Part shown: positions 1-11,758 of the stretch, piece after piece
Numbering within the stretch: position 1 is the first letter of the stretch
How the letters are laid out: the number at the start of each line of letters is the position of its first letter
NCBI GenBank assembly: GCA_020438865.1
Contig: JAGQTU010000029.1
Span: forward strand, 1 to 42,220
From: Mycobacterium sp.
Lineage (GTDB): Bacteria; Actinomycetota; Actinomycetes; Mycobacteriales; Mycobacteriaceae
Length of the DNA: 42,220 nt
Direction: 5' to 3'
Translations under genes and position numbers: made by a program
The notes under the pieces: model-generated
Told to the model about the DNA's origin: nothing
The model's database searches: none
What the model saw: the letters and a program-made list of their open reading frames with translations, nothing else

Positions 1-334
1 ACAGCTGGCTCTCAAGATCCGCGGTCCCGATGTTCACCCGGGCGCAGCCGGTGGCCAGCGCGGCCTTCAGGGATTCGTCGTCGCGGATCCCGCCGGAGAG
101 TTCGACCTTGACGTCGAGGGAGCCGACCAGTTCGGCCAGCAGTTCCCGGTTGGAGCCGCGGCCGAATGCGGCATCGAGATCCACCAGGTGAATCCACTCC
201 GCGCCGTCACGCTGCCAGGTCAGCGCGGCGTCCAGCGCCGAGCCGTACTCGGTCTCGCTGCCGGCCTTTCCCTGGACCAGCCGCACGGCACGGCCGTCCA
301 CGACGTCGACGGCGGGCAACAAGATCAGTGCCAC
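1..334 (-). CDS. priA: PriA/HisA phosphoribosyl isomerase (N-terminal part, runs off left edge)
   Basis: Only the first ~111 codons are inside the window. The GTG at 334 opens with [18 protein letters not shown], the first strand of the HisA TIM barrel with the catalytic Asp of LPAVDVVDG, followed by [14 protein letters not shown]. HisA converts ProFAR to PRFAR in histidine synthesis. In actinobacteria without a separate trpF the same enzyme (PriA) also isomerises phosphoribosyl anthranilate, so a dual role is expected from the taxon rather than shown here. The start lies 4 nt after the hisH stop, so translation is probably coupled. The gene is the last visible member of the hisDCBH-priA operon. 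Confidence 0.93.
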   Translation of the reverse strand, partial: MALILLPAVDVVDGRAVRLVQGKAGSETEYGSALDAALTWQRDGAEWIHLVDLDAAFGRGSNRELLAELVGSLDVKVELSGGIRDDESLKAALATGCARVNIGTADLESQL

Positions 335-338
335 GTGT

Positions 339-967
339 TCACAACCCCTCAACCCAATTCGACAGCAGCGCCGCGCCGGCGTCGCCGCTCTTCTCCGGAT
401 GAAACTGTGTCGCCGACAGCGCACCGTCCTCCACCGCGGCCAGGAAGCGCACATGGTGGGTGGCCCAGGTCAGCAGCGCGTCCGGCGCACCCTCCCAGTT
501 CTGCGCGGCATAGGAGTGCACGAAGTAGAACCGGGTGTCCGGATCGAGCCCCTTGAACAGCAGGCTCCCGGGGGCAGCGTCGACGACATTCCAGCCCATG
601 TGCGGGATCACCGGTGCGTCGAGTCGGGTGACCGAACCGGGCCACTGACCGCAGCCCGGGGAGTCCACCCCGAACTCCACCCCGTGGGCGAACAGGATCT
701 GCATGCCGACGCACACCCCGAGCACCGGCCGGCCGGTCGCCACCCGGTCGGCGATGATCTGATCCCCGCCGATGCCGCGCAGCCCGGCCATACATGCCTC
801 GAACGCGCCGACCCCTGGCACCACCAGACCGTCGGCGCCGCGTGCCCGCTGCGCATCGGCTGTCACCTCGACGTCGGCGCCGACGCGTTCCAGCGCCCGC
901 TGGGCCGAACGCAGGTTGCCGGAACCGTAATCGAGGACGACGACCCGCTTGCTCCCCGAAGGTGCTG

Positions 968-971
<4 letters not shown>
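339..971 (-). CDS. hisH: Imidazole glycerol phosphate synthase, glutaminase subunit HisH
   Basis: This 210-residue class I glutamine amidotransferase supplies ammonia to HisF for the step from PRFAR to imidazole glycerol phosphate and AICAR. The triad is visible: nucleophile C87 in LGVCVGMQ, then H191 and E193 in QFHPEKS. The N-terminal [13 protein letters not shown] strand is typical, and the length matches the family. The GTG start at 971 overlaps the hisB TGA by 4 nt (GTGA), which fixes the start and indicates coupling. The partner hisF is not in the window and probably lies further left. Confidence 0.96.
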
Positions 972-4046
<3,075 letters not shown>

Positions 4047-4124
4047 CGGTTCAATTGTCCCCGATCGGTGCATCCGAATAAAAATCGCTTGGGCGCCGGC
4101 CGCCACGGCTTGGATACTGCGTCC
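4047..4124. promoter_or_regulatory. Divergent hisD / LysE-family promoter region
   Basis: A 78-bp spacer between two divergent starts. It has an unusually AT-rich core around 4077-4087 (AATAAAAATCG) in GC-rich surroundings. Toward hisD a GACAAT box ends 7 nt before ATG 4046. Toward the exporter a GATACT box (4113-4118) ends 6 nt before ATG 4125. Both arrangements suggest leaderless or nearly leaderless mRNAs. No attenuator or leader peptide rich in histidine was found, so his attenuation of the enterobacterial type is not indicated. Confidence 0.5.
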
Positions 4125-4760
4125 ATGCAATGGGACCTGTGGCTGGCCTTCGTCGGGGCCTCGATCGCGATCAGCGTCTCCCCCGGCGCCGGCGCGGTCC
4201 AGTCCATGGCCACCGGACTCAGCTACGGCCTTCGCCGTGGTTACTGGAACATCGCCGGGTTGCAGATCGGGCTCATGATGCAGCTGGCGGCGGTCGCGGT
4301 GGGCCTCGGGGCGGCCGTGGCCCAATCGATCGTCGCGTTCACCGTGATCAAGTGGATCGGGGTGGCGTATCTGGTCTACCTGGCCGTGCGGCAGTGGCGC
4401 ACAACCACCGGTGACCTGGGCGAACAGCTCAGTGCGGGATTCAGTGGCGGCCGGCTGGCCCTGCTGGTGCGGGGCTTCCTGGTCAACGTCACCAATCCCA
4501 AGGGCCTGGTGTTCCTGCTCGCGGTGCTGCCGCAGTTCGTGGTACCGACGGCGCCGCTGCTGCCGCAGTACCTCGCGATCGGGTCGACGATGGTGGCCGT
4601 CGACCTGGTGGTGATGGGCGCCTACACCGGGATGGCGGCGCGGCTGCTGCGCTGGCTGCGCACCCCGCGCCAGCAGACGGTGCTCAACCGGACCTTCTCG
4701 GGTCTGTTCGCCACCGCCGCGCTGCTGCTGTCGTTCGTGCGTCGCGGCGCGGCGGCATGA
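4125..4760 (+). CDS. LysE/RhtB-family amino-acid exporter
   Basis: 211 residues with about six hydrophobic segments. The N-terminal motif [20 protein letters not shown] corresponds to the SPGP...G signature of LysE/RhtB exporters, and [20 protein letters not shown] is the second conserved block. Such inner-membrane proteins export amino acids such as lysine, homoserine or threonine; the substrate cannot be read from sequence. The start is ATG 4125, 6 nt after a GATACT -10-like box. The stop overlaps the next gene (ATGA), so the two are probably cotranscribed. The position divergent from hisD does not show a role in histidine export. Confidence 0.88.
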   Translation: MQWDLWLAFVGASIAISVSPGAGAVQSMATGLSYGLRRGYWNIAGLQIGLMMQLAAVAVGLGAAVAQSIVAFTVIKWIGVAYLVYLAVRQWRTTTGDLGEQLSAGFSGGRLALLVRGFLVNVTNPKGLVFLLAVLPQFVVPTAPLLPQYLAIGSTMVAVDLVVMGAYTGMAARLLRWLRTPRQQTVLNRTFSGLFATAALLLSFVRRGAAA

Positions 4761-5182
4761 TGGAGGTCATGTCCACCAAAGACCACCCGAACAACACCCC
4801 CGACGTGCCGATGAAGGTTCCGGTCTGGGCGGAGAACTTCCAGATCAAGTACCTCAACCCGATCATCAGCCCGCTCGCCAAACACTTGCCCGGGATGGCG
4901 ATCATCAAGCACCGCGGCCGGAGCTCGGGTGCCGCCTACGAGACGGTGGTGACGCCCTACCGCAAGGGCAACACGATCGTGATCCTGCTGATCCACGGCA
5001 AGACCAACTGGGTCAAGAACATCCTCGCCGCCGGGGAGGCCGACATCCACGTGCGGGGCCAGGATCTGCACCTGGTGAACCCGAGGGTGATTCCCGCGGG
5101 CACCGACGAACCGGGCCTGCCGCGGATGGCGCGCAGCCAGCTGCGCCGGGGCGTCGGGGCGTTCGCCGCCGACATCGCCTGA
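4757..5182 (+). CDS. Deazaflavin (F420)-dependent nitroreductase family protein
   Basis: 141 residues of the Ddn-like split-barrel family, whose members use reduced F420 to reduce quinones, nitroimidazoles and similar substrates. Signatures are [20 protein letters not shown] and [20 protein letters not shown], the usual Ddn pattern of an RGRxSG strand followed by a W-x-N-x-L-A-x-G helix. The ATG at 4757 overlaps the upstream TGA. An alternative ATG at 4769 has GGAGG only 2 nt away, which is too close to be convincing. The physiological substrate is unknown. A second family member lies at 32730-33167. Confidence 0.85.
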   Translation: MMEVMSTKDHPNNTPDVPMKVPVWAENFQIKYLNPIISPLAKHLPGMAIIKHRGRSSGAAYETVVTPYRKGNTIVILLIHGKTNWVKNILAAGEADIHVRGQDLHLVNPRVIPAGTDEPGLPRMARSQLRRGVGAFAADIA

Positions 5183-5186
5183 GCGG

Positions 5187-5218
5187 CTACATGTCCAGGC
5201 CGACTACATATCCAGACC
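5187..5218 (-). repeat. Tandem duplication of the nadC stop region
   Basis: On the minus strand GGTCTGGATATGTAG (5218-5204, the real end of nadC) is followed after 2 nt by GGCCTGGACATGTAG (5201-5187). The copies differ at two third-codon-like positions, with a period of 17 bp. Both spell GLDM-stop, but the second is in another frame and is not needed for termination. It looks like a short slippage duplication that has since diverged. Confidence 0.7.
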
Positions 5219-6061
5219 GATGTCGAGCACCCGCACCGAGTGGGTGAGCGCACCGACCGCCAGATAATCCACCCCGGTGCCGGCGTACTCGGCGGCGCTC
5301 TCCAGGCTCAGCCCGCCGGAGGACTCGAGTTTGGTTGCCGGAGAACGGGAGTCGCGGCGCTGGACCGCGATCTGGGTCTGCCACACCGGGAAGTTGTCGA
5401 GCAGCACCAGCTGGACGTCCTCGGCCAGGACCTCGTCGAGCTGCTCGAGGGTGTCCACCTCGACCTCGCACGGTAGGTCCGGCGCGGCCGCCCGAACCGC
5501 GCGCAGTGCAGCGACCACCGAGCCCGCGGCGGCGACGTGGTTGTCCTTGATCAGTGCGGCGTCCCCGAGACCGAGGCGGTGATTGACCCCGCCGCCGACC
5601 CGCACCGCGTACTTCTGCAGCAGGCGCAGGCCGGGCAGCGTCTTGCGGGTGTCGCGGATACTGGTGCCGGTCCCCTCGACGGCATCGACCCACGCCGCGG
5701 TCGCGGTGGCGATGCCGGACAGGTGACATACCAGGTTCAGCAGGGTGCGCTCGGCGGTCAGCAGGCCCTGTGTCGGCGCCTCGACCCGCAGTAGTACCGC
5801 TCCCAACTCCAGCCGGGTGCCGTCCTCGACCCGCTCGAGGACCCGGTATCCGTCGGGGCCGAGGACCTCGTCGAGAACCAACAGGGCGACATCGACACCG
5901 GCGGCCACGCCGGGCTCGCGGGACACCAGCGCGGCCACGGTCGTGGCGTCCTCGGGCACCGTGGCCAGGGTGGTGACGTCGGGTCCGTACCGCAGATCCT
6001 CGGCGAGCCCGCGTTGGATCGTCTCGCGGGCGGCGGCCAGCTCGTCGGCGCTCAGGTTCAT
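5204..6061 (-). CDS. nadC: Nicotinate-nucleotide pyrophosphorylase NadC
   Basis: 285 residues. Quinolinate phosphoribosyltransferase, the third step of de novo NAD synthesis (quinolinate plus PRPP to nicotinate mononucleotide). Signatures include AERTLLNLVCHLSGIATAT, TRKTLPGLRLLQKYAV, GGGVNHRLGLGDAALIKDNH and EVEVDTLEQ. The open frame extends far upstream inside nadB, but the start is ATG 6061, overlapping the nadB stop by 4 nt. The last codons, encoding GLDM then stop, are followed by a near-copy of themselves 17 bp further on (see repeat 5187-5218). Confidence 0.95.
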   Translation of the reverse strand: MNLSADELAAARETIQRGLAEDLRYGPDVTTLATVPEDATTVAALVSREPGVAAGVDVALLVLDEVLGPDGYRVLERVEDGTRLELGAVLLRVEAPTQGLLTAERTLLNLVCHLSGIATATAAWVDAVEGTGTSIRDTRKTLPGLRLLQKYAVRVGGGVNHRLGLGDAALIKDNHVAAAGSVVAALRAVRAAAPDLPCEVEVDTLEQLDEVLAEDVQLVLLDNFPVWQTQIAVQRRDSRSPATKLESSGGLSLESAAEYAGTGVDYLAVGALTHSVRVLDIGLDM

Positions 6062-7623
6062 GGAAGGCAGGCGACGGCCGGTTCGGCGTGCACGGTGCGG
6101 CTGACCGCCTGCGCCGGATCGGTGTCGGGGAAGTCGCTGCGATGGTGGCAGCCCCGGGTCTCGGTGCGGGCCTCGGCCGCCGCGGCGACCACCCGAGCGG
6201 TCGCGGTCAGCGCGGCGTCCTCGAACGCCGCGCGGCTGCTCATCGGCCGCGGCGTCGCGGCGGCCAGGGCATCGGCCAACCGTCGCAGCCCGTCGCCGTC
6301 GCGCACCACCGAGGCGTCCTGCGTCATCACCGACTGCAGCAGCTCGCGGTCGAGCGTATCCCGCTGTACCGGTTGCGCTTTGGCCATTGGAGCGTGTGCG
6401 GCCCAGGCATGCTCCGCCGCGAGGCGACCGGCGCGCCCACCGACGACAAGACCCTCGAGCAGGCTGTTGGAGGCCAGCCGGTTGGCGCCGTGCATGCCGG
6501 TGCGGGCCACCTCGCCGGCCGCGAACAGACCGTCCAGTTCGGTACGCCCGTACATGTCGGTGCGAACGCCGCCGCAGCTGTAGTGGGCACCGGGGACAAC
6601 CGGAATCGGCTGGGCGGTCGGGTCGATGCCGGCGGCGTGGCAGGCGGCGGTCACCGTCGGGAAGCGCTGCTCGAACCGCTCGATGGACCGGGCGTCGAGG
6701 TACACGCACTCGTCGCCGGTCTCCCGCAGCCGGGCCTCGATAGCCGCGGCGACGACGTCGCGCGGGGCCAGATCGCCCATGGGGTGCACCCCGGCGGTCA
6801 CCGAGTCGCCCCGGGCGTCGCGCAGCACCGCGCCCTCGCCGCGCAGGGCCTCCGTGATCAGCGGCCGCCGCCCGGTCGCGTAGCGGTCGAACAGCATGGT
6901 CGGGTGGAACTGGATGAACTCGATGTCACTGACGCCGACGCCGGCCCACAACGCCAGCGCGATCCCGTCGCCGGTGGAACCCTCGGGATTGGTGGTGGCG
7001 CTATAGAGGTGGCCGAGGCCGCCGGTGGCCAGGATGACCGACGGCGCGTGCACGACGCCGAAACCGTCGCCGTTGCGTACCAGCACACCGGTCACGGCCG
7101 CGCCGTCATGCAGGATCTCCAATGCGACGTGGTTGCGGCGGATATCCAGCGTTGCGGCGGCGTGGTCGAGGGCGCGCTGCACCTCGGCGCCGGTGGCGTC
7201 ACCGCCAGCGTGGATGATCCGGCGAATCGAATGGCCGCCCTCGCGGGTGAGCGCCCACCGACCGGGCGAACTCTCGTCGAATCGCGCCCCGTCGGCAACC
7301 AGGTCGGCCACCGCGCGATACCCGTCGGCGACGATGGAACGCACCGCCTCGGGATCGCACAGCCCGGCACCGGCGACCAGCGTGTCACGCACGTGGGCGT
7401 CGACGGAATCCTCGGTGTGCGGCAGCACTACCGCGATGCCGCCCTGGGCGTGGAACGTCGCCGTCTCGACGGCCTTGCTCAAAATGACTGTGCGACTGCC
7501 CTTCCGGTGCGCCGCCAGGGCCGCGGCCAGGCCGGCGACACCGGTGCCGATCACCACGACGTCGGCGCGCTGCTGCCAATCGACGCCGCCGCCGCCGAGC
7601 CCGCAGGCGAACCGGCGGGTCAT
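6058..7623 (-). CDS. nadB: L-aspartate oxidase NadB
   Basis: 521 residues. An FAD enzyme that oxidises L-aspartate to iminoaspartate, the substrate of NadA. The FAD Rossmann motif [16 protein letters not shown] lies near residue 22. The succinate-dehydrogenase/fumarate-reductase family blocks follow: [63 protein letters not shown] and [18 protein letters not shown]. The ATG at 7623 overlaps the nadA stop (ATGA), and the stop overlaps nadC. The C-terminal helical domain is complete. Confidence 0.95.
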   Translation of the reverse strand: MTRRFACGLGGGGVDWQQRADVVVIGTGVAGLAAALAAHRKGSRTVILSKAVETATFHAQGGIAVVLPHTEDSVDAHVRDTLVAGAGLCDPEAVRSIVADGYRAVADLVADGARFDESSPGRWALTREGGHSIRRIIHAGGDATGAEVQRALDHAAATLDIRRNHVALEILHDGAAVTGVLVRNGDGFGVVHAPSVILATGGLGHLYSATTNPEGSTGDGIALALWAGVGVSDIEFIQFHPTMLFDRYATGRRPLITEALRGEGAVLRDARGDSVTAGVHPMGDLAPRDVVAAAIEARLRETGDECVYLDARSIERFEQRFPTVTAACHAAGIDPTAQPIPVVPGAHYSCGGVRTDMYGRTELDGLFAAGEVARTGMHGANRLASNSLLEGLVVGGRAGRLAAEHAWAAHAPMAKAQPVQRDTLDRELLQSVMTQDASVVRDGDGLRRLADALAAATPRPMSSRAAFEDAALTATARVVAAAAEARTETRGCHHRSDFPDTDPAQAVSRTVHAEPAVACLP

Positions 7624-8669
7624 TCGCCACCGCCGGGCTGGCCGATTTCGATCATTCGCTGCACGCTGGCCCGGGCCAGCCGGGCGGTCTTGGGGTCGAC
7701 GTCGACCTCGTCGGCACCCTCGACCAGGCACCGCAGCAATGCGGCGGGGGTGATCATCTTCATGTACTTGCACGAGGCGCGGTCGTTGACCGCCTGGAAG
7801 TCGATTCCCGGTGCGGCCCGGCGCAGTTGGTGCAGCATGCCCACCTCGGTGGCCACCAGGACCTGCTTGGCGTGTGAGGCCTTGGCGGCGTTGAGCATGC
7901 CGCCGGTGGACAGAATCTTCACCCGGTCGGCCGGGAAGGCGCCCTCACCGGCGAGGTAGAGCGCCGATGTGGCGCAACCGCATTCGGGGTGGACGAACAA
8001 CTCGGCGTCGGGGTGGCTGCGTGCCTGGGAGGTCAGCTCGTCACCGTTGATGCCGGCGTGGACATGACATTCGCCGGCCCAGATGTGCAGATTGGCGCGC
8101 CCGGTCATTCGCCGGACGTGCGCGCCGAGGAACTGGTCCGGGCAGAACAGCACCTCGCGGTCGGCCGGGATGGAGTCCACCACCTCGACGGCATTGGACG
8201 AGGTGCAGCAGATGTCGGTCAGCGCCTTCACCGCGGCGGTGGTGTTGACGTAGGACACCACGACGGCGTCGGGGTGATCGTCCTTCCAGGCCTGCAGTTC
8301 GGCGGCCGTGATGGAGTCCGCCAGCGAGCAGCCGGCCCGCTGGTCGGGGATCAGCACGGTCTTGTCGGGGCTGAGGATCTTGGCCGTCTCGGCCATGAAA
8401 TGCACGCCGCAGAACACGATGGTGTCCTCGGGCGCCTCGGCGGCGATGCGGGACAACGCCAACGAGTCACCGACATGGTCGGCGACGTCCTGGATGGCAG
8501 GCAGCTGGTAGTTGTGGGCCAGCAGCGTCGCACCACGCTGGGTGGCCAGCCGACGCACCTCGGCGGCCCATTCCTCGTCGCCGCTCACACCGGTGTAGCC
8601 ACCCGGGCCGTCGACGATCCGGGCGGCCAGCTCGCTGCCCGTCGCCGCTGCGCGATCCAAGACGGTCAT
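7620..8669 (-). CDS. nadA: Quinolinate synthase NadA
   Basis: 349 residues. A [4Fe-4S] enzyme that condenses iminoaspartate with dihydroxyacetone phosphate to quinolinate. The three cluster cysteines appear as C114 (RAGCSLADS), C201 ([10 protein letters not shown]) and C300 (DRASCKYMK). [20 protein letters not shown] and [12 protein letters not shown] are further family blocks. The frame is open upstream to 8741, but ATG 8669 has a near-perfect AAGGAGG 5-6 nt before it, which decides the start and gives the usual mycobacterial length. It is the first gene of nadABC, transcribed away from the NrtR palindrome. Confidence 0.96.
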   Translation of the reverse strand: MTVLDRAAATGSELAARIVDGPGGYTGVSGDEEWAAEVRRLATQRGATLLAHNYQLPAIQDVADHVGDSLALSRIAAEAPEDTIVFCGVHFMAETAKILSPDKTVLIPDQRAGCSLADSITAAELQAWKDDHPDAVVVSYVNTTAAVKALTDICCTSSNAVEVVDSIPADREVLFCPDQFLGAHVRRMTGRANLHIWAGECHVHAGINGDELTSQARSHPDAELFVHPECGCATSALYLAGEGAFPADRVKILSTGGMLNAAKASHAKQVLVATEVGMLHQLRRAAPGIDFQAVNDRASCKYMKMITPAALLRCLVEGADEVDVDPKTARLARASVQRMIEIGQPGGGE

Positions 8670-8694
8670 GCCGCCTCCTTGTTCGTGATGCGAG

Positions 8695-8717
8695 GTTTTC
8701 GACTTATAATCGAAAAC
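8695..8717. promoter_or_regulatory. NrtR operator with overlapping divergent -10 boxes
   Basis: A perfect inverted repeat GTTTTCGA-N7-TCGAAAAC of 23 bp fills the space directly before the NrtR GTG. The 7-nt spacer and flanks hold TATAAT (8705-8710) on the plus strand and TATAAG (8708-8703) on the minus strand, good -10 boxes for nrtR and nadA respectively. A repressor bound here would block both promoters. The nrtR start would be 7 nt beyond its -10 box, predicting a leaderless mRNA, while nadA would have a leader of about 25 nt carrying its Shine-Dalgarno. Assignment to NrtR is by position and by the known habit of the family. Confidence 0.8.
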
Positions 8718-9410
8718 GTGATTCATACTAGCACTGAACATGAGGTGCTTGCCGTCGTATTCCAGGTTGGTGACGTCAGCTCCCGTAAACCCGCCCTTAA
8801 CGTGCTGTTATGGCAGCGCGCCATGGACCCCGAACGGGGCCGCTGGGCGCTTCCCGGCGGCCGGCTGAGCGACGACGAGGACCTGACGAGTTCGGTGCGG
8901 CGCCAGCTCGCCGAGAAGGTCGACCTGCGTGAGATTGCCCACCTCGAACAACTCGCGGTGTTCTCCGAACCGCGCCGAGTGCCGGGGGTGCGCACCATCG
9001 CGACCACGTTCCTGGGCCTGGTGCCCTCCCCCGCCCGGCCCGAGCTGCCGCCGGACACTCGCTGGCACCCGGTGAGCGACCTGCCCCCGATGGCCTTCGA
9101 CCACGGCCCGATGGTGGCCCACGCCCAGGCCAGGCTGGTAGCCAAACTGTCCTACACCAACATCGGATTCGCCTTGGCCCCAACGGAATTCGCCCTGTCC
9201 ACCCTGCGTGACATCTACGGCGCCGCGCTGGGCTACCAGGTTGACGCCACCAACCTGCAGCGGGTCCTGGCCCGCCGGGGGGTGATCACCCCCACCGGGA
9301 CGACCGCCCACCCGGGCCGCAGTGGCGGCCGACCGGCGGCGATGTACCGCTTCACCGACTCCCGGTTGCGGGTGACCGATGAGTTCGCCGCGTTGCGGCC
9401 GCCCGGGTGA
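8718..9410 (+). CDS. nrtR: NrtR/NadR, Nudix-derived repressor of NAD synthesis
   Basis: 230 residues: a Nudix-fold domain (about 5-140) plus a C-terminal winged-helix region ending in [16 protein letters not shown]. The Nudix box (residues 48-70, [10 protein letters not shown]...[10 protein letters not shown]) is degenerate: the catalytic RExxEExG pattern reads RQLAEKVD, with Glu to Gln, Glu to Lys and Gly to Asp changes. It should sense an NAD-related ligand such as ADP-ribose rather than hydrolyse it. NrtR proteins repress NAD biosynthesis genes, and nadABC is divergent across a palindrome. The GTG at 8718 abuts the operator, so autoregulation is likely. Confidence 0.9.
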   Translation: MIHTSTEHEVLAVVFQVGDVSSRKPALNVLLWQRAMDPERGRWALPGGRLSDDEDLTSSVRRQLAEKVDLREIAHLEQLAVFSEPRRVPGVRTIATTFLGLVPSPARPELPPDTRWHPVSDLPPMAFDHGPMVAHAQARLVAKLSYTNIGFALAPTEFALSTLRDIYGAALGYQVDATNLQRVLARRGVITPTGTTAHPGRSGGRPAAMYRFTDSRLRVTDEFAALRPPG

Positions 9411-9452
9411 GTCGACTGGATTCTTAGAGCCCTCTTAGGGTAGACAGGGGAA

Positions 9453-10790
9453 ATGGCTTTGGGCAGCGCAGCCGGGGCGGTCAGCCCGGAATGGATTGGC
9501 CGCGCACCGCACGAGGAGCTCGAGCGGGGCGCGCGCCCGGTGCTTCCGTCGAAAGACCCGTTCTTCACACCCCCGGCTGGCTTCGAACACGCCGAACCCG
9601 GCACCGTGCTGAGGTCCCGCGACGTCGAGCTGGGCTTTCTCGGCCTGATCCCGCAGAAGGTCAAGGCCACCCAGCTGCTCTACCGCACCACCGACATGAA
9701 CGGCCTGCCGCAGGCCACCGTGACGACGGTGCTGGTGCCCGCGGCGCACCGCCCCGACCACATCCGCCCGGTGGTGTCCTACCAGTGCGCCATCGACGCG
9801 GTGTCGTCCCGATGCTTCCCGTCGTACGCGATGCGCCGCCACGCCAAGGCGGTCGGCTCGCTGGCCCAGCTGGAATACCTGCTGGTGGCGGCCGCGCTGG
9901 CCGAGGGCTGGGTGGTGTCGGTGCCCGACCACGAAGGCCCCGACGGCATGTGGGGTGCCCCCTACGAGCCCGGTTACTGCGTGCTCGACGGGCTGCGCGC
10001 CACCCTCAGCTTCGAGCGGTTCGGCCTGGCCCCGGACAGCCAGGTCGGACTGTGGGGCTACTCCGGCGGCGGGCTGGCCAGCGCCTGGGCCGCCGAGATG
10101 CACGCGTCCTACGCCCCCGAGCTCAACATCGTCGGGGCGGTGCTCGGCTCGCCGGTCGGCGACCTGGGCCACACCTTCCGCCGGCTCAACGGGTCCTACC
10201 TGGCCGCGCTGCCCGCACTGGTGGTCTCCGCGCTGGCCAAGACCTACCCGGACTTGAACCGCGTGATCGAGCAGCACGCCACCGAGGACGGCCGCGAACT
10301 GCTGCGCCGGCTGGAATCCATGACCACCCTGGAGGCGGTCGTCCGGCTGTTCCGGACCGACATGGACGACCTGGTGCACCCGCCCCTCGAAGACGTGCTG
10401 GAGATGCCCGAGGTCCAGTACGTTTTCGAGAACATCAAGCTGGGCACCTCGGTACCCACTCCGCCGGTGCTGCTCGTGCAGGCCGTGCACGACTCGGTGA
10501 TCGCCGTCGACGACATCGACGAGCTGGCCCACCTGTACTCTTCCGGTGGCGCGCAGGTCACCTACCACCGCGACATGTTCAGCGAGCACATGCTGCTGCA
10601 CCCGATGTCGGCGCCCATGACGCTGCGCTGGCTCACCGACCGGTTCGCCGGGCGGCCCCTTGACGAGCACATCGTACGGACCAAGTGGCCGACCCTGCTC
10701 AACCCGATGACGTATGCCGGCATGTGGCGGCTGGGCGGCATCGTCGCCCGCGTGGTCACGGGCGGCCGGGTTCCGTTCCGCCCGCTGTGA
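9453..10790 (+). CDS. Lipase-family alpha/beta hydrolase (LIP family, Rv1592c-like)
   Basis: 445 residues resembling secretory-lipase (LIP) family hydrolases. The nucleophile is S204 in [15 protein letters not shown]. The probable acid Asp is in [13 protein letters not shown] and the probable His in [11 protein letters not shown]. No signal peptide is apparent, so it may be cytoplasmic or cell-wall associated by another route. Natural substrate unknown, probably an acyl ester. The ATG at 9453 follows AGGGGAA closely. The neighbourhood (nadABC, NrtR, lipase, DUF2567, bsaP, bioB) matches the M. tuberculosis order from memory. The last 35 bp overlap the convergent DUF2567 gene. Confidence 0.82.
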   Translation: MALGSAAGAVSPEWIGRAPHEELERGARPVLPSKDPFFTPPAGFEHAEPGTVLRSRDVELGFLGLIPQKVKATQLLYRTTDMNGLPQATVTTVLVPAAHRPDHIRPVVSYQCAIDAVSSRCFPSYAMRRHAKAVGSLAQLEYLLVAAALAEGWVVSVPDHEGPDGMWGAPYEPGYCVLDGLRATLSFERFGLAPDSQVGLWGYSGGGLASAWAAEMHASYAPELNIVGAVLGSPVGDLGHTFRRLNGSYLAALPALVVSALAKTYPDLNRVIEQHATEDGRELLRRLESMTTLEAVVRLFRTDMDDLVHPPLEDVLEMPEVQYVFENIKLGTSVPTPPVLLVQAVHDSVIAVDDIDELAHLYSSGGAQVTYHRDMFSEHMLLHPMSAPMTLRWLTDRFAGRPLDEHIVRTKWPTLLNPMTYAGMWRLGGIVARVVTGGRVPFRPL

Positions 10791-11523
10791 CCCACGGCGA
10801 CGTGGTGATCAGCGCCGGCGCCCCCAACGGATGCCGTTCCATCGCGGGCCAGGCGCCGAGATCGTCTCGTGGCGTGGCCACCGCGAGCAGGGCGTAGACC
10901 AGTGCGGCCAGCGCCGCGGGAAGCAACAGGGTCGCGGCGATCTGCAAGGGGGTGTGGCCGAAGAACACCGGGGGCGCTTCGGTGAGGTAGTGGATGCGAT
11001 TCTCCTGGCTCAGCGGTATCGCCTGGTGATCGACCGCGCCATAGCGCCAATGGGCAAGGGCCGCACCGACGCTCGTGGCCGCCGCCGCCGCGGCGACCTG
11101 ACCGATCCACAGTGCGGCCGCGATGACCGGGCCCCGGTGCGGCCGCCACTGCCAGACCAGCACCGCCGACACCACCGCCAGCATGGTCAGCAGCCCGATC
11201 ATCATGGCGCCGGCGACGAACAGATGGTCGGCCTCCTTGCCGAGGTAGGCGTCGACGCGCTCGCCCGAGCGGGTCAGCGCGACGATGGTGTGCACCGGCG
11301 GTGCCAGCCACGCCCACACCGCACCGAGAACGGCTCCGGTCACGGCCAGGCCGAGGACGACGATGCCCGCGGCGGCGCCGCGCGAGACGCGTGGGGCCCT
11401 CTGATCTTCGCCCGAGAGGCTCATCGGGGCCCTCCGCTCTTCGCCCGAGAGGCTCATCGGGGCCCTCTGCTCTTCGCCCGAGAGGCTCATCGGGGCCCTC
11501 CGCTCTTCGCCCGAGAGGCTCAT
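10756..11523 (-). CDS. DUF2567 membrane protein with repeated N-terminal start cassette
   Basis: Up to 255 residues. After four N-terminal 11-residue repeats MSLSGE(E/D)(R/Q)RAP come four hydrophobic segments: [20 protein letters not shown], the segment around [40 protein letters not shown], and one around [19 protein letters not shown]. It is recognisable as the Rv1591-type DUF2567 family; function unknown. The ATG at 11523 overlaps the bsaP stop (ATGA) and has GGAGGT 7 nt upstream. ATGs at 11490, 11457 and 11424 are also in frame and also preceded by purine-rich runs; the last would give 222 residues, close to the M. tuberculosis length from memory. The gene is third in the bioB operon. Its 3' end overlaps the convergent lipase gene by 35 bp. 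Confidence 0.75.
   Translation of the reverse strand: MSLSGEERRAPMSLSGEEQRAPMSLSGEERRAPMSLSGEDQRAPRVSRGAAAGIVVLGLAVTGAVLGAVWAWLAPPVHTIVALTRSGERVDAYLGKEADHLFVAGAMMIGLLTMLAVVSAVLVWQWRPHRGPVIAAALWIGQVAAAAAATSVGAALAHWRYGAVDHQAIPLSQENRIHYLTEAPPVFFGHTPLQIAATLLLPAALAALVYALLAVATPRDDLGAWPAMERHPLGAPALITTSPWVTAGGTEPGRP
11392..11523 (-). repeat. Four tandem 33-bp repeats, each an in-frame start cassette
   Basis: Units begin at 11523, 11490, 11457 and 11424 (minus strand), exactly 33 bp apart, and are nearly identical. Each encodes MSLSGE(E/D)(R/Q)RAP and ends in AGGGCCCCG directly before the next ATG. In units 1 and 3 this reads GGAGGGCCCCG-ATG, a Shine-Dalgarno at normal spacing. Units 2 and 4 have CAG for CGG and a weaker AGAGGG. 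Because 33 is a multiple of three, copy-number change keeps the reading frame. A minisatellite (VNTR) of this kind is expected to be length-variable between strains. Confidence 0.9.
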
Positions 11524-11750
11524 CGCTGCACCTCCAGGTCCGTAGAGTCCACCCGGCCATGCCTCGAGCACCGCGCCCACCAACCGTCCGGGCGCACCTG
11601 CACGGTCATCCGGCGTCCACATTCGGCGCAGAACCGGGGCGGTTCCAGCCCGAGCTCCGCTGCAGTGGGCACCACGCTGCCCGCCGGCGCGCCGGTGTAG
11701 ACGTTGTAGACCCCGGCACCCAGCGGTGCGGGAAGTTCGTCGACCATCAC
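11520..11750 (-). CDS. bsaP: Biotin synthase auxiliary protein BsaP (Rv1590-like)
   Basis: 76 residues with a metal or Fe-S site C41-x2-C44...C61-x2-H64 (FCAECGRR ... RCSRHG) in the second half. Small proteins of this type encoded directly after bioB in mycobacteria have been reported as BsaP, needed by BioB to convert dethiobiotin to biotin; I use the name on position, size and cysteine pattern. The start is GTG 11750 or ATG 11747, 8-11 nt after the bioB stop. The stop overlaps the DUF2567 start (ATGA), so bioB-bsaP-DUF2567 is one operon. Confidence 0.8.
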   Translation of the reverse strand: MMVDELPAPLGAGVYNVYTGAPAGSVVPTAAELGLEPPRFCAECGRRMTVQVRPDGWWARCSRHGRVDSTDLEVQR

Positions 11751-11758
11751 CTGCTTTT

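Noticed and set aside
4047-4124. His-rich leader peptide before hisD
   Set aside because: No short frame with consecutive His codons and no terminator-like hairpin in the 78-bp spacer.
5204-6709. A 501-codon version of NadC beginning inside nadB
   Set aside because: Similarity begins at MNLSADEL (6061), where the ATG overlaps the nadB stop; the extension is an arginine-rich shadow.
11392-11523. CRISPR array
   Set aside because: The 33-bp units are directly contiguous with no spacers, are coding, and no cas genes are present.
10714-11700. A plus-strand open frame running through the 33-bp repeats with repeated [11 protein letters not shown] units
   Set aside because: It lies opposite the DUF2567 and bsaP genes and begins inside the lipase gene. 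The repetitive peptide is simply the repeat read on the wrong strand.
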